From Thermospira aquatica (GTDB taxonomy: Bacteria; Spirochaetota; Brevinematia; Brevinematales; Thermospiraceae), in NCBI RefSeq assembly GCF_023525255.1, contig NZ_CP073355.1, positions 744,001-808,000 on the forward strand: a DNA stretch of 64,000 bases, in the 5' to 3' direction. The position numbers were made by a program, and so were the translations under genes. The notes beneath the pieces are model-generated. The model searched no databases, was not told where the DNA came from, and saw only the letters and a list, made by a program, of their open reading frames with translations. Position 1 is the first letter of the stretch. The number at the start of each line of letters is the position of its first letter. Below, in pieces: positions 24,796-33,895 of this stretch.

Positions 24796-25197
24796 ATGAA
24801 CGAACTCGACGAAGTAAAAGTTGGCACCATAGGAAAAAAAGTGCCGTTCACGGTAACAGAAGACATGCCGATTACCAAAGCCGCGGACAAAATGCTCCGT
24901 GAAAAGGTTCATTCCCTCATCGTTATCGATCAGAAAGGAAAACCTGTTGGTATCCTGGATAGCTGGGATATCATGAAAGTAACCTTTATGGGAGAAGGTG
25001 GCAAGGATCTCCCTGTAAGTAAGGTTCTTGACAAAAAGAAGTTTTTCTTTGTTTATGAGGAGGTTTCTCTTCGTGATGCTTTGAACCTCATGCTGGACAA
25101 GGGAATAAGAGCTCTACCAATTCTCGATGAGAACGACAAACTCATAGGTAAAATCTCTCTCACCGATATTGCCATCTTTGTTCGGGAGAAGCTTTAA
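24796..25197 (+). CDS. CBS-domain pair protein
   Basis: 133 residues, essentially one Bateman module. The first CBS motif covers about residues 14-65 (VTEDMPITKAADKMLREKVH, then PVGILDSWDIMKV). The second covers 80-130 (EEVSLRDALNLMLDKGIRAL, then KLIGKISLTDIAIFV). Such modules bind adenine nucleotides and act as energy or nucleotide sensors. The protein has no effector domain, so it must act on a partner. AAGGAGG precedes the ATG; it sits between the small membrane gene and metG. Confidence 0.85.
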   Translation: MNELDEVKVGTIGKKVPFTVTEDMPITKAADKMLREKVHSLIVIDQKGKPVGILDSWDIMKVTFMGEGGKDLPVSKVLDKKKFFFVYEEVSLRDALNLMLDKGIRALPILDENDKLIGKISLTDIAIFVREKL

Positions 25198-25212
25198 AAT
25201 AAGGAGAAAACC

Positions 25213-27258
25213 ATGGCGCGTTACCTGGTTACCTCAGCTCTACCCTATGCCAATGGACCCATTCACCTTGGGCATCTCGCCGGGGCTTACCTGCCTGCTG
25301 ATATCTATGTGCGTTATCTAAAACTCAACGGTGATGATGTTGTCTACGTGTGTGGAACTGATGAACATGGAGTGCCTATCACTCTCCGTGCAGAACAGGA
25401 AGGAGTTTCACCAGCAGATATTGTAGCCCGTTATCATAAAAATATAAAAGAAAGTTTTGCCGGTATGCGTATAGACTTTGACAACTTCTCCGGTACCAGT
25501 CGGCCCCATCATTATCGCCTTTCACAACAGTTCTTCCTTGATCTTTACCACAACGGCTACATCAAAAAACATACAGAGAAACAGTTCTACGACGAAGAAA
25601 AAAAGCGATTTCTCGCCGATCGTTACATCGAGGGCACCTGCCCCCACTGTGGGTATGAAAGAGCCCGAGGTGACCAGTGTGATAAATGTGGTAAACTCCT
25701 CAACCCTGATCAACTTATCAATCCCCGAAGTGTTCTTTCCAACACTACGCCGGTCCAAAAAGAAACCGAACACTGGTATCTGGATCTCGCTGCCTTTAGT
25801 GAACGGCTGGAAAAGTGGATCTCCTCCAAAACCAACTGGAAAGATAATGTGCGAAACTTTGTCCTCGGATGGATCCAAAAAGAAGGTCTCCGTGAACGAG
25901 CCATCACACGAGATCTTGACTGGGGTGTGCCTGTTCCCCTGGAAGAAGCTAAGGACAAGGTTCTGTATGTGTGGTTTGATGCCCCTATAGGGTACATCTC
26001 CTCCACCATTGAATGGGCGGAACGTATCGGCAAACCCGAAGAATGGAAAAAATACTGGCTTTCTCCTGACACAAGGTTGGTTCACTTCATCGGAAAAGAC
26101 AATATCCCGTTTCACGCCATTATCTGGCCTGCAATGATCATGGGGCAAAACACCCCCTATGTCCTACCATATGATATCCCTGCCAACGAATACCTCACCC
26201 TTGAGGGAGATAAGTTTTCAACATCCATGAACTGGGCTGTGTGGGTGGATGAGTATCTGGAAAATTTTCCCCCTGATCCTTTGCGGTACTACCTTGCTGC
26301 CAATGCACCGGAAAACAAGGATGCAGACTTCGCGTGGAAGGCTTTTCAAGAAAGAAACAACGAAGAGCTCGCCAACATCCTGGGGAACTTTATCAACCGC
26401 ACCCTTACCTTTGTGAAAAACTATGCCGGAAACGAAATTTCCGCTGTTACCTGGAACAAAGAAGACGAAATCTTCTGGCAAGAAGTAAAAGAAAAAACCA
26501 TATCCTATGCCAATCTCCTCTCGCGTTTTCAGGTCAGAGAAGCCACCAAAACCATGATGGATATAGCCCGCCTTGGAAACCGTTACTATGATGAACAAAA
26601 ACCCTGGGTATTACGAAAAGAAAACCCAAAGCGGCTTTCTCAGGTTCTTTCGGTCTGCGTTCACCTCTGTCGCCTCTTATCAGTGGTAATGTACCCTATC
26701 ATGCCAGATTCAGCCAAAAAACTCTGGAACATGCTCGGGGAATCACGAGACATCCTTCAGGAACGCTGGGAAACATTGGCAGATTACCGGATACCTGCAC
26801 GTAAGCTTGGGGAACCTGAAATTCTTTTTGTAAAATATGATGACGCTCTTATCCAGAAACAAATAGACAGACTCATCCAAAAATCCAAAAAAGCCAAGGA
26901 GAAAATTATGGACGAGCAGAACGAACAGACATTGGTAACCATCGATGATTTTAAAAAGTTTGATCTCCGGGTAGCTGAGATTGTTGAGGTTATAGACATG
27001 CCAAAGTCTAACAAACTCTATAAACTCAAAGTCCGGGTAGGCGATCAGGAAAAACAGATCCTCGCCGGTATCAAGCAACACTATACCCCAGAACAGCTGC
27101 AAGGCAAAAAGATCATCATCATTAATAACCTGCAACCAGCAAAACTTATGGGCGAAGTCTCTGAAGGTATGCTTCTTGCCGCAAGTGATGAGGGAAAGAC
27201 CAAAGTGATTTTTCTCACCCCTGAAAAAGACATAGAAAGTGGTGCCAAAATAAGCTAA
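25213..27258 (+). CDS. metG: Methionyl-tRNA synthetase
   Basis: 681 residues; charges initiator and elongator tRNA-Met. The class I signature is in ANGPIHLGHLAGAYLPAD. A single zinc knuckle CPHCGYERARGDQCDKCG sits in the connective domain, and the KMSKS loop appears as GDKFSTSMNW, a variant with Thr for the usual Lys that other MetRS also use. The last 110 residues (from TIDDFKKFDLRVAEIVEV) are the fused EMAP-II-like tRNA-binding domain that dimerises the enzyme. AAGGAG precedes the ATG. Confidence 0.97.
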   Translation: MARYLVTSALPYANGPIHLGHLAGAYLPADIYVRYLKLNGDDVVYVCGTDEHGVPITLRAEQEGVSPADIVARYHKNIKESFAGMRIDFDNFSGTSRPHHYRLSQQFFLDLYHNGYIKKHTEKQFYDEEKKRFLADRYIEGTCPHCGYERARGDQCDKCGKLLNPDQLINPRSVLSNTTPVQKETEHWYLDLAAFSERLEKWISSKTNWKDNVRNFVLGWIQKEGLRERAITRDLDWGVPVPLEEAKDKVLYVWFDAPIGYISSTIEWAERIGKPEEWKKYWLSPDTRLVHFIGKDNIPFHAIIWPAMIMGQNTPYVLPYDIPANEYLTLEGDKFSTSMNWAVWVDEYLENFPPDPLRYYLAANAPENKDADFAWKAFQERNNEELANILGNFINRTLTFVKNYAGNEISAVTWNKEDEIFWQEVKEKTISYANLLSRFQVREATKTMMDIARLGNRYYDEQKPWVLRKENPKRLSQVLSVCVHLCRLLSVVMYPIMPDSAKKLWNMLGESRDILQERWETLADYRIPARKLGEPEILFVKYDDALIQKQIDRLIQKSKKAKEKIMDEQNEQTLVTIDDFKKFDLRVAEIVEVIDMPKSNKLYKLKVRVGDQEKQILAGIKQHYTPEQLQGKKIIIINNLQPAKLMGEVSEGMLLAASDEGKTKVIFLTPEKDIESGAKIS

Positions 27259-27285
27259 AGTAGCTATTACCAAAAGGAGTTACAT

Positions 27286-28491
27286 ATGAAAGTTCTCGTC
27301 GTAAACTGTGGCAGTTCGTCACTAAAGTACCAGTTTATTGAGACCCGGGACTCCCTGGTACTCGCCAAGGGTCTCGTAGAGAGAATCGGGCTCGGTGAAG
27401 TAGAATATTCTTTTACACATGGAAACCTTCCCAAAACCAAAATCACCATCCAGGCAAAAAATCACACTGAAGCCCTCAAAGAAGTCCTGAATAAGCTCAC
27501 AAGCAAAGAGTATGGAGTACTGGAGTCTCTTGATGAAATTGAGGCCATTGGTCACCGTGTCGTCCATGGTGGTGAATCATTCTATCATTCTGCCCTTATT
27601 ACCGACGAGGTGCTCAAGGCTATCGAGGTGAACTGTGAACTTGCCCCTCTTCATAATCCCCCAAACCTTCAAGGAATTCTTGCCTGCGAAGAGGTTCTCC
27701 CCTCCAAAAAACAGGTGGCCGTCTTTGATACTGCTTTTCATCAGACCATGCCAGAAGAAAGCTACATGTACGCTCTCCCTTATGAGTACTACCAAAAGTA
27801 CAAGATCCGCCGTTATGGCTTCCATGGCACCTCCCATCGCTATGTAGCAATGAAAGCTGCCGAATTTTTGGGTAAACCCCTTGAGTCGTTAAATCTCATC
27901 ACCTGCCATCTCGGTAACGGCTCAAGCATCACCGCCATCCGTGGTGGAAAATCTATCGACACCTCCATGGGCTTTACGCCTCTTGAAGGGGTAGTGATGG
28001 GAACACGTTCTGGATCACTCGATCCTGCTACTCTTCTCTACATTATGGAAAAAGAATCCCTTACTCCTAAACAAATGAGTGATCTTCTCAATAAAAAATC
28101 AGGGATTTTAGGACTTTCGGGCATTTCCAACGATATGCGAGAAATCAACGCCGCCGAACAGGGAAACGCAAGAGCTCAACTCACACTCAAAGTCCTTACC
28201 CACTCAATTCGTCGCTATATTGGTGCCTACATGGTAGAACTTGGTCGGGTGGATGCTATTATTTTCACAGCAGGTATCGGAGAAAACGATTACGTTGTCC
28301 GAGAACTCTGTATGGAAAACATGGAAAACTGGGGATTTGCCCTGGATAAAGAGAAAAACAAACAAACCAGAGGAACACTCACAGACATCAGTCTCCCCAA
28401 CTCTTTATCGAGAATCCTGGTAGTCCCAACAAACGAAGAGTTGATGATAGCTCTTGAAACCCAATGGGTTATCGAAGGAAAAGAAAAATAA
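27286..28491 (+). CDS. ackA: Acetate kinase
   Basis: 401 residues; interconverts acetyl phosphate plus ADP with acetate plus ATP. ASKHA-fold motifs: N-terminal VLVVNCGSSSLKYQFIETR, then GHRVVHGGESF, FHGTSHRYVA, HLGNGSSITAIRGGKSIDTS and VVMGTRSGSLDPA. It indicates fermentative acetate formation. It lies 27 bp after metG and is followed directly by a strong terminator. No phosphotransacetylase gene is adjacent. Confidence 0.97.
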   Translation: MKVLVVNCGSSSLKYQFIETRDSLVLAKGLVERIGLGEVEYSFTHGNLPKTKITIQAKNHTEALKEVLNKLTSKEYGVLESLDEIEAIGHRVVHGGESFYHSALITDEVLKAIEVNCELAPLHNPPNLQGILACEEVLPSKKQVAVFDTAFHQTMPEESYMYALPYEYYQKYKIRRYGFHGTSHRYVAMKAAEFLGKPLESLNLITCHLGNGSSITAIRGGKSIDTSMGFTPLEGVVMGTRSGSLDPATLLYIMEKESLTPKQMSDLLNKKSGILGLSGISNDMREINAAEQGNARAQLTLKVLTHSIRRYIGAYMVELGRVDAIIFTAGIGENDYVVRELCMENMENWGFALDKEKNKQTRGTLTDISLPNSLSRILVVPTNEELMIALETQWVIEGKEK

Positions 28492-28505
28492 AAAGATTTT
28501 TTCTG

Positions 28506-28533
28506 AGGCACGGCGAAAAGCCGTGCCTTTTTT
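28506..28533 (+). terminator. Intrinsic terminator after ackA
   Basis: Perfect 9-bp stem AGGCACGGC (28506-28514) and GCCGTGCCT (28520-28528) with GAAAA loop, followed by TTTTT. It ends the long plus-strand run that includes metG and ackA. The following stretch to 28762 holds no gene, only a perfect 8-bp hairpin AAAGAGAG-CTT-CTCTCTTT at 28697-28715. Confidence 0.93.
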
Positions 28534-28762
28534 AATAAGGGTAAAGGACGCGTTAAGAATGTTCCATAAAAAACAACTCCAAAACTTTTTTCTCAAGGAT
28601 TTTTTTCACTCTCAATGAAAAAGGTTTATCTTGATTCTGGATAAAATGAAAAGCATTTCCTCTACCCACAGCAAATTTTTATCAATTGTCCTTTTGAAAG
28701 AGAGCTTCTCTCTTTACAAAAATTTCACTGTCTCATTCCTTTTTCAAATCTAAGCTCAATTC

Positions 28763-28791
28763 TTTACAAATCCTTTCTCTCTCATTATAAT
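28763..28791 (+). promoter_or_regulatory. Sigma-70 promoter for the nucleotidyltransferase-thi operon
   Basis: TTTACA (28763-28768), 17-bp spacer, TATAAT (28786-28791), 26 bp before the ATG at 28818. Confidence 0.85.
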
Positions 28792-28817
28792 ATAAGCAGC
28801 TAGACCAAGGAGTACCT

Positions 28818-29801
28818 ATGAAAATTATTATCCCCGTAGCGGGAGTGGGTAGTCGTTTACGACCACATACCCATGTTACCCCAAAATCCCTCATCCGTGT
28901 TGCCGGAAAACCTATCATTGATTACATCCTTTCTCAGTGTCTCACTCTCAACTTCTCAGATATTATCTTTATCATTGGTCATCTCGGAGATCAGATCAAA
29001 AGCTTCATCAAAAGCCATTACAATTTTTCCATGAAGTTTGTTCGCCAAACTGAGTTTAAGGGACTGGGACATGCTATCTACCAAGCAAGAAACCTCTTTG
29101 ATCAGGACGAAGACGTGGTTATTCTGTTGGGGGATATTATTTTTAATGCGCATCTGTCTTCGATTGTTGGTACCAAAGATAATATGATTGGCGTTATGGA
29201 AGTTACCGATCCCAGAAGATTTGGGGTAGTGATGCAGGATGAAAACGGCTATGTCACGAACCTTATCGAAAAACCTGAAAATCCCCCATCAAACACGGTG
29301 ATTGGTGGTGTCTACTACTTTAAAAGTGCCCATGCCCTCTTTGAGGCGATACGCTATCTCTTTGATCATGACATCACCACTAAAAACGAATATCAGCTCA
29401 CCGATGCCATTAAACGTCTCATGTACACAGGAGAAAAGGTAAAAACTTTCTCCATCTCTGATTGGTACGATTGCGGTGAAAAGGAGGCTCTCCTTGAAAC
29501 CAACGAGCACCTTCTCAAAAAGGTAAATCTTCAGGTACGAATTCCTGGATCGATTGTGATTCCACCTGTCTATATCCATGAAAGTGTGGAAATCACAAAC
29601 TCCATCATAGGACCCAATGTTTCCATCTCCGAGGGATGCGTCATAAAAAACGCCATCATCTCTCATTCAATCATCGGTTCAGATGCCACCGTCGAGAATG
29701 CGATCCTGACCCGATCCCTCATTGGAGATAACGCCTATCTCTATGAAGCCCCCAGGGAAATGAACATTGGACCAGATTCCGAAATAGCTTCCTCGAGGTA
29801 A
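28818..29801 (+). CDS. Sugar-phosphate nucleotidyltransferase
   Basis: 327 residues. The N-terminal catalytic domain (1-230) starts MKIIIPVAGVGSRLRPHTHV with PKSLIRVAGKPIIDYIL, the NTP-binding loop and the sugar-phosphate site of the RmlA/GlmU-like superfamily; VVILLGDIIF contains the metal-binding Asp. The C-terminal 80 residues are hexapeptide repeats of a left-handed beta-helix (SIIGPNVSISEGCVIKNAII). Likely an NDP-sugar pyrophosphorylase for envelope glycan precursors; which sugar is unclear. AAGGAG precedes the ATG. Confidence 0.85.
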   Translation: MKIIIPVAGVGSRLRPHTHVTPKSLIRVAGKPIIDYILSQCLTLNFSDIIFIIGHLGDQIKSFIKSHYNFSMKFVRQTEFKGLGHAIYQARNLFDQDEDVVILLGDIIFNAHLSSIVGTKDNMIGVMEVTDPRRFGVVMQDENGYVTNLIEKPENPPSNTVIGGVYYFKSAHALFEAIRYLFDHDITTKNEYQLTDAIKRLMYTGEKVKTFSISDWYDCGEKEALLETNEHLLKKVNLQVRIPGSIVIPPVYIHESVEITNSIIGPNVSISEGCVIKNAIISHSIIGSDATVENAILTRSLIGDNAYLYEAPREMNIGPDSEIASSR

Positions 29802-29803
29802 CT

Positions 29804-30268
29804 ATGGGCAACATCCGCCTTTACGCTATTATTTTTGGATTTATCTTTCTGTTTCGACTGCTTGCGCTGGGTCCATGGATAGGCTATCCCCTGTTTTCTC
29901 CTTTTCAAATAGCAACCTATCAGTATCTTCTGGGAGAGAGGTTTGTTTCCCCACAAGACGAAGACACAATCCATCAGCTTGCTGTGTCTGTCATAGGCTA
30001 CCGCTGGCTTCTCTGGGGGATGGAGATAATGGTTGATGGTATCTCGTGGCTTGGCATGATCGGCCTCGTTCTCAAAAGAGAGTTTTTTAGTAGGATATTC
30101 TGGAGATTCTGGATATTTCTCTGCATTTTCTGGCAAATTTTTATAAGTCTCTGGCTGGGCTTGGATTTCCAGGGAATTATCGTGTGGCTTCTTATTTCTG
30201 CTACAGGACCGTTTTTACTTTTTATATATGGTTGGAAACGTCAATGGCTTCAAAGGAGGGTAGAATGA
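29804..30268 (+). CDS. Small integral membrane protein, unknown
   Basis: 154 residues, about four membrane helices (6-24, 62-84, 100-118, 122-143) and basic ends. No family recognised. Its stop overlaps the thiD start and it starts 2 bp after the nucleotidyltransferase, so it is part of that operon. Codon use is like the neighbours. Confidence 0.55.
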   Translation: MGNIRLYAIIFGFIFLFRLLALGPWIGYPLFSPFQIATYQYLLGERFVSPQDEDTIHQLAVSVIGYRWLLWGMEIMVDGISWLGMIGLVLKREFFSRIFWRFWIFLCIFWQIFISLWLGLDFQGIIVWLLISATGPFLLFIYGWKRQWLQRRVE

Positions 30269-31086
30269 ATCAACCCGTGATGACCATAGCCGGATCCGAT
30301 CCCTCTGGTGGCGCTGGCATCCAGGCGGATCTCAAGACGTTTACCACCCTTGGAGTGTATGGGGCTGCTGTGATCACAGCACTCACAGCCCAAAACACCC
30401 AGGGAGTTTTTGGAAGTATTGTGGTGGATCCAGCTTTTATCGCCCTCCAAATTCAGCGTGTACTTGAGGATATTCCTATCCGATTCATCAAAACAGGCAT
30501 GCTCGCCAATGCAGAGGTTATCACAACCGTTGCAGACAACCTGCCTCAGGACACCTTTCTCGTCTGCGATCCTGTGATGTATGCAAAATCTGGCTATCCC
30601 CTTCTTGAAAAAGAGGCTATTACCACCTTAAAAGAAGAACTTATATCGCGGGCACGTGTTCTTACTCCTAACTATCCTGAGCTTGCAGAACTTCTTGGAG
30701 ATGTGTTTATCCCCGAAAATGCAGAGGAAAGTGGAAAAAGACTTTTTCAAGCTTATCCGAATCTTCAGGCACTCGTAGTCAAGGGTGGACACCGCAGTCC
30801 TGTAGGAAATCAGGTAGAGGACATCCTTCTCTGGAGAGAGGGCACCACTATCCACACAAAAAAAGTGTATCATCCCTATATAAAAACCCAAAACACCCAT
30901 GGAACGGGATGCACCCTCGCCTCAGCGATAACCGCCTACCTCGCACGACACGAAAACCTTGAAAATGCGCTTGTGAAAGCGATTGACTACGTGGCCTTTC
31001 TCATCCAAAAAACCCAGCAAGAAACCTATGGTAAGGGACATGGTCCCCTACCTCATCACCGATTTTCTGAAAAGGAGGCTCTATGA
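30265..31086 (+). CDS. thiD: Hydroxymethylpyrimidine (phosphate) kinase ThiD
   Basis: 273 residues; phosphorylates HMP and HMP-phosphate to give HMP-diphosphate for thiamine synthesis. Ribokinase-like fold with [19 protein letters not shown] at the start, [15 protein letters not shown] and the C-terminal catalytic [17 protein letters not shown]. The start at 30265 is set by AAAGGAGGG 5-6 bp upstream and by the typical N-terminus; the frame extends further up without a ribosome site. It overlaps the start of thiC by 4 bp (ATGA). Confidence 0.95.
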   Translation: MNQPVMTIAGSDPSGGAGIQADLKTFTTLGVYGAAVITALTAQNTQGVFGSIVVDPAFIALQIQRVLEDIPIRFIKTGMLANAEVITTVADNLPQDTFLVCDPVMYAKSGYPLLEKEAITTLKEELISRARVLTPNYPELAELLGDVFIPENAEESGKRLFQAYPNLQALVVKGGHRSPVGNQVEDILLWREGTTIHTKKVYHPYIKTQNTHGTGCTLASAITAYLARHENLENALVKAIDYVAFLIQKTQQETYGKGHGPLPHHRFSEKEAL

Positions 31087-32360
31087 CCCAGCTAGAATAC
31101 GCCAAAAAAAATCTCATTACGCCAGAGATGGTCGAAATAGCCCGTGTGGAGGAACTTTCTCCCGAAGAGATAAAAGAACTTGTAGCTAAAGGAGAGGTGG
31201 TTATCCTTAAAAACACAAAAAGAGATACTATCCCCACCGCCGTCGGCACAAAAATGCGCACCAAAATCAACGCCAATATCGGAAGTTCTCCGGAAAAAAT
31301 GGATCTGAAATGGGAACTTGACAAGCTCGCCGTGTGTGAGAAGTACGGAGCAGACACCGTGATGGACTTAAGCCTTGGTGGTATTCTCAACGAAGTACGA
31401 AAAAAGATCCTTGCCTCCACAAGACTTCCTGTAGGAACCGTTCCCATTTATCAAGTTGGGTTTGAACTTGCCCGTAATGCAAAACACCTGGAAGAAATGA
31501 CCATCGATCATTTCCTCTCTGTCCTTCGCCAACAGGGAGAGGAGGGAGTGGATTTTGTTACCATTCATGCTGGCATCACCCAAAAAACCTGGCAATACAT
31601 CAAAGAAAAAAAACGAATTCTCGATGTTGTAAGCCGGGGTGGTTCGATGCTTTGTGCCTGGATGGAAAAAAATCAGCGGGAAAACCTCCTCTATGAGCAT
31701 TTTGATGCCATCCTCGAGGTAGCTAAAGAATATGACATGACCATTAGTCTGGGAGATGGGATGCGCCCTGGTGCCACTGCCGATGCTAGCGACAGGGCCC
31801 AAATAGAAGAGCTTATCACCCTTGGAGAACTCGCCTCAAGAGCACGAGAAGCTGGTGTCCAGGTGATGATCGAGGGTCCAGGACATGTTCCCCTCGACCA
31901 GGTTGTTTCCAACATCCAGATGCAAAAAAGCCTCTGTAACCGTGCCCCTTTCTATATTCTGGGGCCTCTTGTCACGGATATCGCTGCAGGCTATGACCAT
32001 ATCGCAGCGGCGATAGGGGGTGCCGTAGCGGGGGCTGCTGGTGCAGATTTTCTCTGCTATGTCACACCTGCTGAACACCTTTCCCTCCCTGACCTTGATG
32101 ACGTAAAACAAGGGATTATTGCCTCTCGAATTGCTGCGCATACAGCTGACATGGTAAAAAATCCTGCCCGTTTCCGAAAAATCGACGATGAAATGTCCCG
32201 GGCTCGCAAAGCTTTGGATTGGGAAAAAATGTTTTCTCTCTGTCTTGATCCTGAGCTCGCAAAACAACGTCGAAGTATATCGGGGGTTAAAGACATCTAC
32301 TGTAGCATGTGTGGAGAGTTTTGTAGCGTCAAAACACTTCAGGAGCTCGGGTTATTGTAA
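31083..32360 (+). CDS. thiC: Phosphomethylpyrimidine synthase ThiC
   Basis: 425 residues; radical-SAM enzyme that converts aminoimidazole ribotide to HMP-phosphate. Diagnostic blocks: PTAVGTKMRTKINANIGSS, TVMDLSLGGILNEVRKK, SLGDGMRPGATADASDRAQI and EGPGHVPLDQV. The C-terminal cluster-binding segment is YCSMCGEFCSVK (CX2CX3C), the short form seen in clostridial-type ThiC. AAGGAGG lies at the end of thiD. No TPP riboswitch precedes this operon, unlike thiG-thiH. Confidence 0.96.
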   Translation: MTQLEYAKKNLITPEMVEIARVEELSPEEIKELVAKGEVVILKNTKRDTIPTAVGTKMRTKINANIGSSPEKMDLKWELDKLAVCEKYGADTVMDLSLGGILNEVRKKILASTRLPVGTVPIYQVGFELARNAKHLEEMTIDHFLSVLRQQGEEGVDFVTIHAGITQKTWQYIKEKKRILDVVSRGGSMLCAWMEKNQRENLLYEHFDAILEVAKEYDMTISLGDGMRPGATADASDRAQIEELITLGELASRAREAGVQVMIEGPGHVPLDQVVSNIQMQKSLCNRAPFYILGPLVTDIAAGYDHIAAAIGGAVAGAAGADFLCYVTPAEHLSLPDLDDVKQGIIASRIAAHTADMVKNPARFRKIDDEMSRARKALDWEKMFSLCLDPELAKQRRSISGVKDIYCSMCGEFCSVKTLQELGLL

Positions 32361-32361
32361 G

Positions 32362-33606
32362 ATGACATACGAACTCCTTTCTCCAGCTGGCAGCATCGAA
32401 AAGATGCGATTTGCTTTCACGTATGGGGCAGACGCTGTTTACGCAGGAGCAAAAGCCTTTTCCCTCCGTGAACAGGCAGCCAATTTTACCGTTGAAGAAC
32501 TTGCCGAGGCTGTAAAGTATGCCCATAGTCTTGGAAAACGCCTCTACCTTACCACTAATATTTTTTTCCATAACCGTCATATAAAGCCCTTTCAGGATTT
32601 TATCAAAGAGATTGCGCCTCTTGGTGTAGATGGACTGATCGTTTCTGATCTCGGAATGATAGCCTGGTTAAGAGAAAAATATCCAGAAATTCCTATCCAT
32701 GTGAGTACCCAGGCCAATACGACGAATGTAGAAAGCTGTCGCTTTTACGAAAAACTTGGGGTAACTCGCGTTATCCTGGCTCGAGAACTCTCTCTTGATG
32801 AGATTCGAGAGATTAGAGATGCCGTCACCATCGAACTCGAAAGCTTTGTCCATGGCGCTATGTGTGTAGCCTATTCAGGGCGATGCCTCCTCTCAAACTA
32901 TTTTACCAATCCAAGCATCTATCGGGCTGGAGAAAAATTCTCGCCAGGAAAAACCATTCGTACACGAGACGCCAACCTGGGGGATTGTGCCCAGAGCTGT
33001 CGCTGGGAATACTACCTGGTAGAAAAAAGTCGACAAAACCAGATGATCCCCTTCGAAGAAACTGAACATGGCACAGCCATCCTTTCCTCAAAGGATCTCA
33101 ACCTTGCTTCCCATCTTCACAAACTCATGAAAGCAGGTATTAACAGTTTCAAAATCGAAGGAAGAATGAAATCAATCTACTATGTAGCCAATGTTACTCG
33201 AGTCTATCGTCATGTGATCGATACCTTTTTGCAGGGCGGCACACCTTCCTTAGAGGTTCTTGCCGAACTTGAAAAAGTAAGCCACCGGGAATACACTACA
33301 GGCTTTTACTTCCCTCACAATGAGTCTCTTCAGGTTACCAATCCTCATTACCTCCGAGAGTATACCTTTCTCGCTTATGTAAAAGAAACACTGCCCGAAG
33401 GAAGTCTCTGCCAATCCATGAATCAGATCCGAAACACGATGATGATTGAGGCCATCCTTCCCCAAGTAAAGAATATCCTCCTTGAAAAGAAAACCTTCCT
33501 TCTCGATGGCAAAGAAACTCTGCTCATCCAACCCAACCAGGAATTCATTCTTTTGGGAGAAAAACTCCCTCCCTATGCTATTTTAAGAGAAGTACCTTCT
33601 TCATAG
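32362..33606 (+). CDS. U32-family protein (peptidase U32 / tRNA hydroxylation type)
   Basis: 414 residues. The N-terminus MTYELLSPAGSIEKMRFAFT, the U32 signature ELESFVHGAMCVAYSGRCLL and the four conserved cysteines (two here, two in DANLGDCAQSC) identify the family. E. coli relatives (TrhP, RlhA, UbiU/V) use these cysteines for a [4Fe-4S] cluster in oxygen-independent hydroxylation, so RNA modification is more likely than proteolysis. Starts 1 bp after the thiC stop with only a distant AGGAG, so it is coupled. Its end overlaps the RND remnant on the other strand. Confidence 0.85.
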   Translation: MTYELLSPAGSIEKMRFAFTYGADAVYAGAKAFSLREQAANFTVEELAEAVKYAHSLGKRLYLTTNIFFHNRHIKPFQDFIKEIAPLGVDGLIVSDLGMIAWLREKYPEIPIHVSTQANTTNVESCRFYEKLGVTRVILARELSLDEIREIRDAVTIELESFVHGAMCVAYSGRCLLSNYFTNPSIYRAGEKFSPGKTIRTRDANLGDCAQSCRWEYYLVEKSRQNQMIPFEETEHGTAILSSKDLNLASHLHKLMKAGINSFKIEGRMKSIYYVANVTRVYRHVIDTFLQGGTPSLEVLAELEKVSHREYTTGFYFPHNESLQVTNPHYLREYTFLAYVKETLPEGSLCQSMNQIRNTMMIEAILPQVKNILLEKKTFLLDGKETLLIQPNQEFILLGEKLPPYAILREVPSS

Positions 33607-33838
33607 TCTTTCTAACAATATGTAAGAAAATCCTTTCCTTTGTGTGAAAAAAGAGAGGAGAAAATACGAGTTGAAACACAAGAGAAGAGAATACCCCAAA
33701 CATAAGAGTAAGAGCAAGGGGTAACCACAGAGAACGAGCCTCTCCTGAAACCCAGAAAAGAGGAAGTAATCCTCCCACGGTGGTGATATTGATTGTCAGA
33801 AGGGAAAGTACTTTTCCTGGAACAATTTGATTGCCCCC
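33578..33838 (-). pseudogene. Remnant of an RND efflux transporter (C-terminal end)
   Basis: About 87 codons resembling the last two membrane helices of AcrB-type pumps: GKVLSLLTINITTVGGLLPL, then SLWLPLALTLMFGVFSSLVF and LVFSPLFF. The usual sequence is a TTITTIxGLLPL block followed by LWRPLAxTVxxGL. No start codon or ribosome site is present and the rest of the roughly 1000-residue protein is missing. The open frame continues up to the stop codon of the lipoprotein gene, so this is probably a deletion scar. Confidence 0.6.
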
Positions 33839-33855
33839 TCTTTTTAAAATTTTCC

Positions 33856-33886
33856 CCCTCTCCCGGCTTAATCTCCCGGGAGAGGG
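33856..33886 (-). terminator. Probable terminator after the lipoprotein gene
   Basis: A perfect 11-bp stem (CCCTCTCCCGG at 33856-33866, complement at 33876-33886) with a 9-nt loop, 9 bp after the lipoprotein stop. On the minus strand it is followed by GGAAAATTTT, a weak T tract. Confidence 0.65.
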
Positions 33887-33895
33887 AAATGATAC

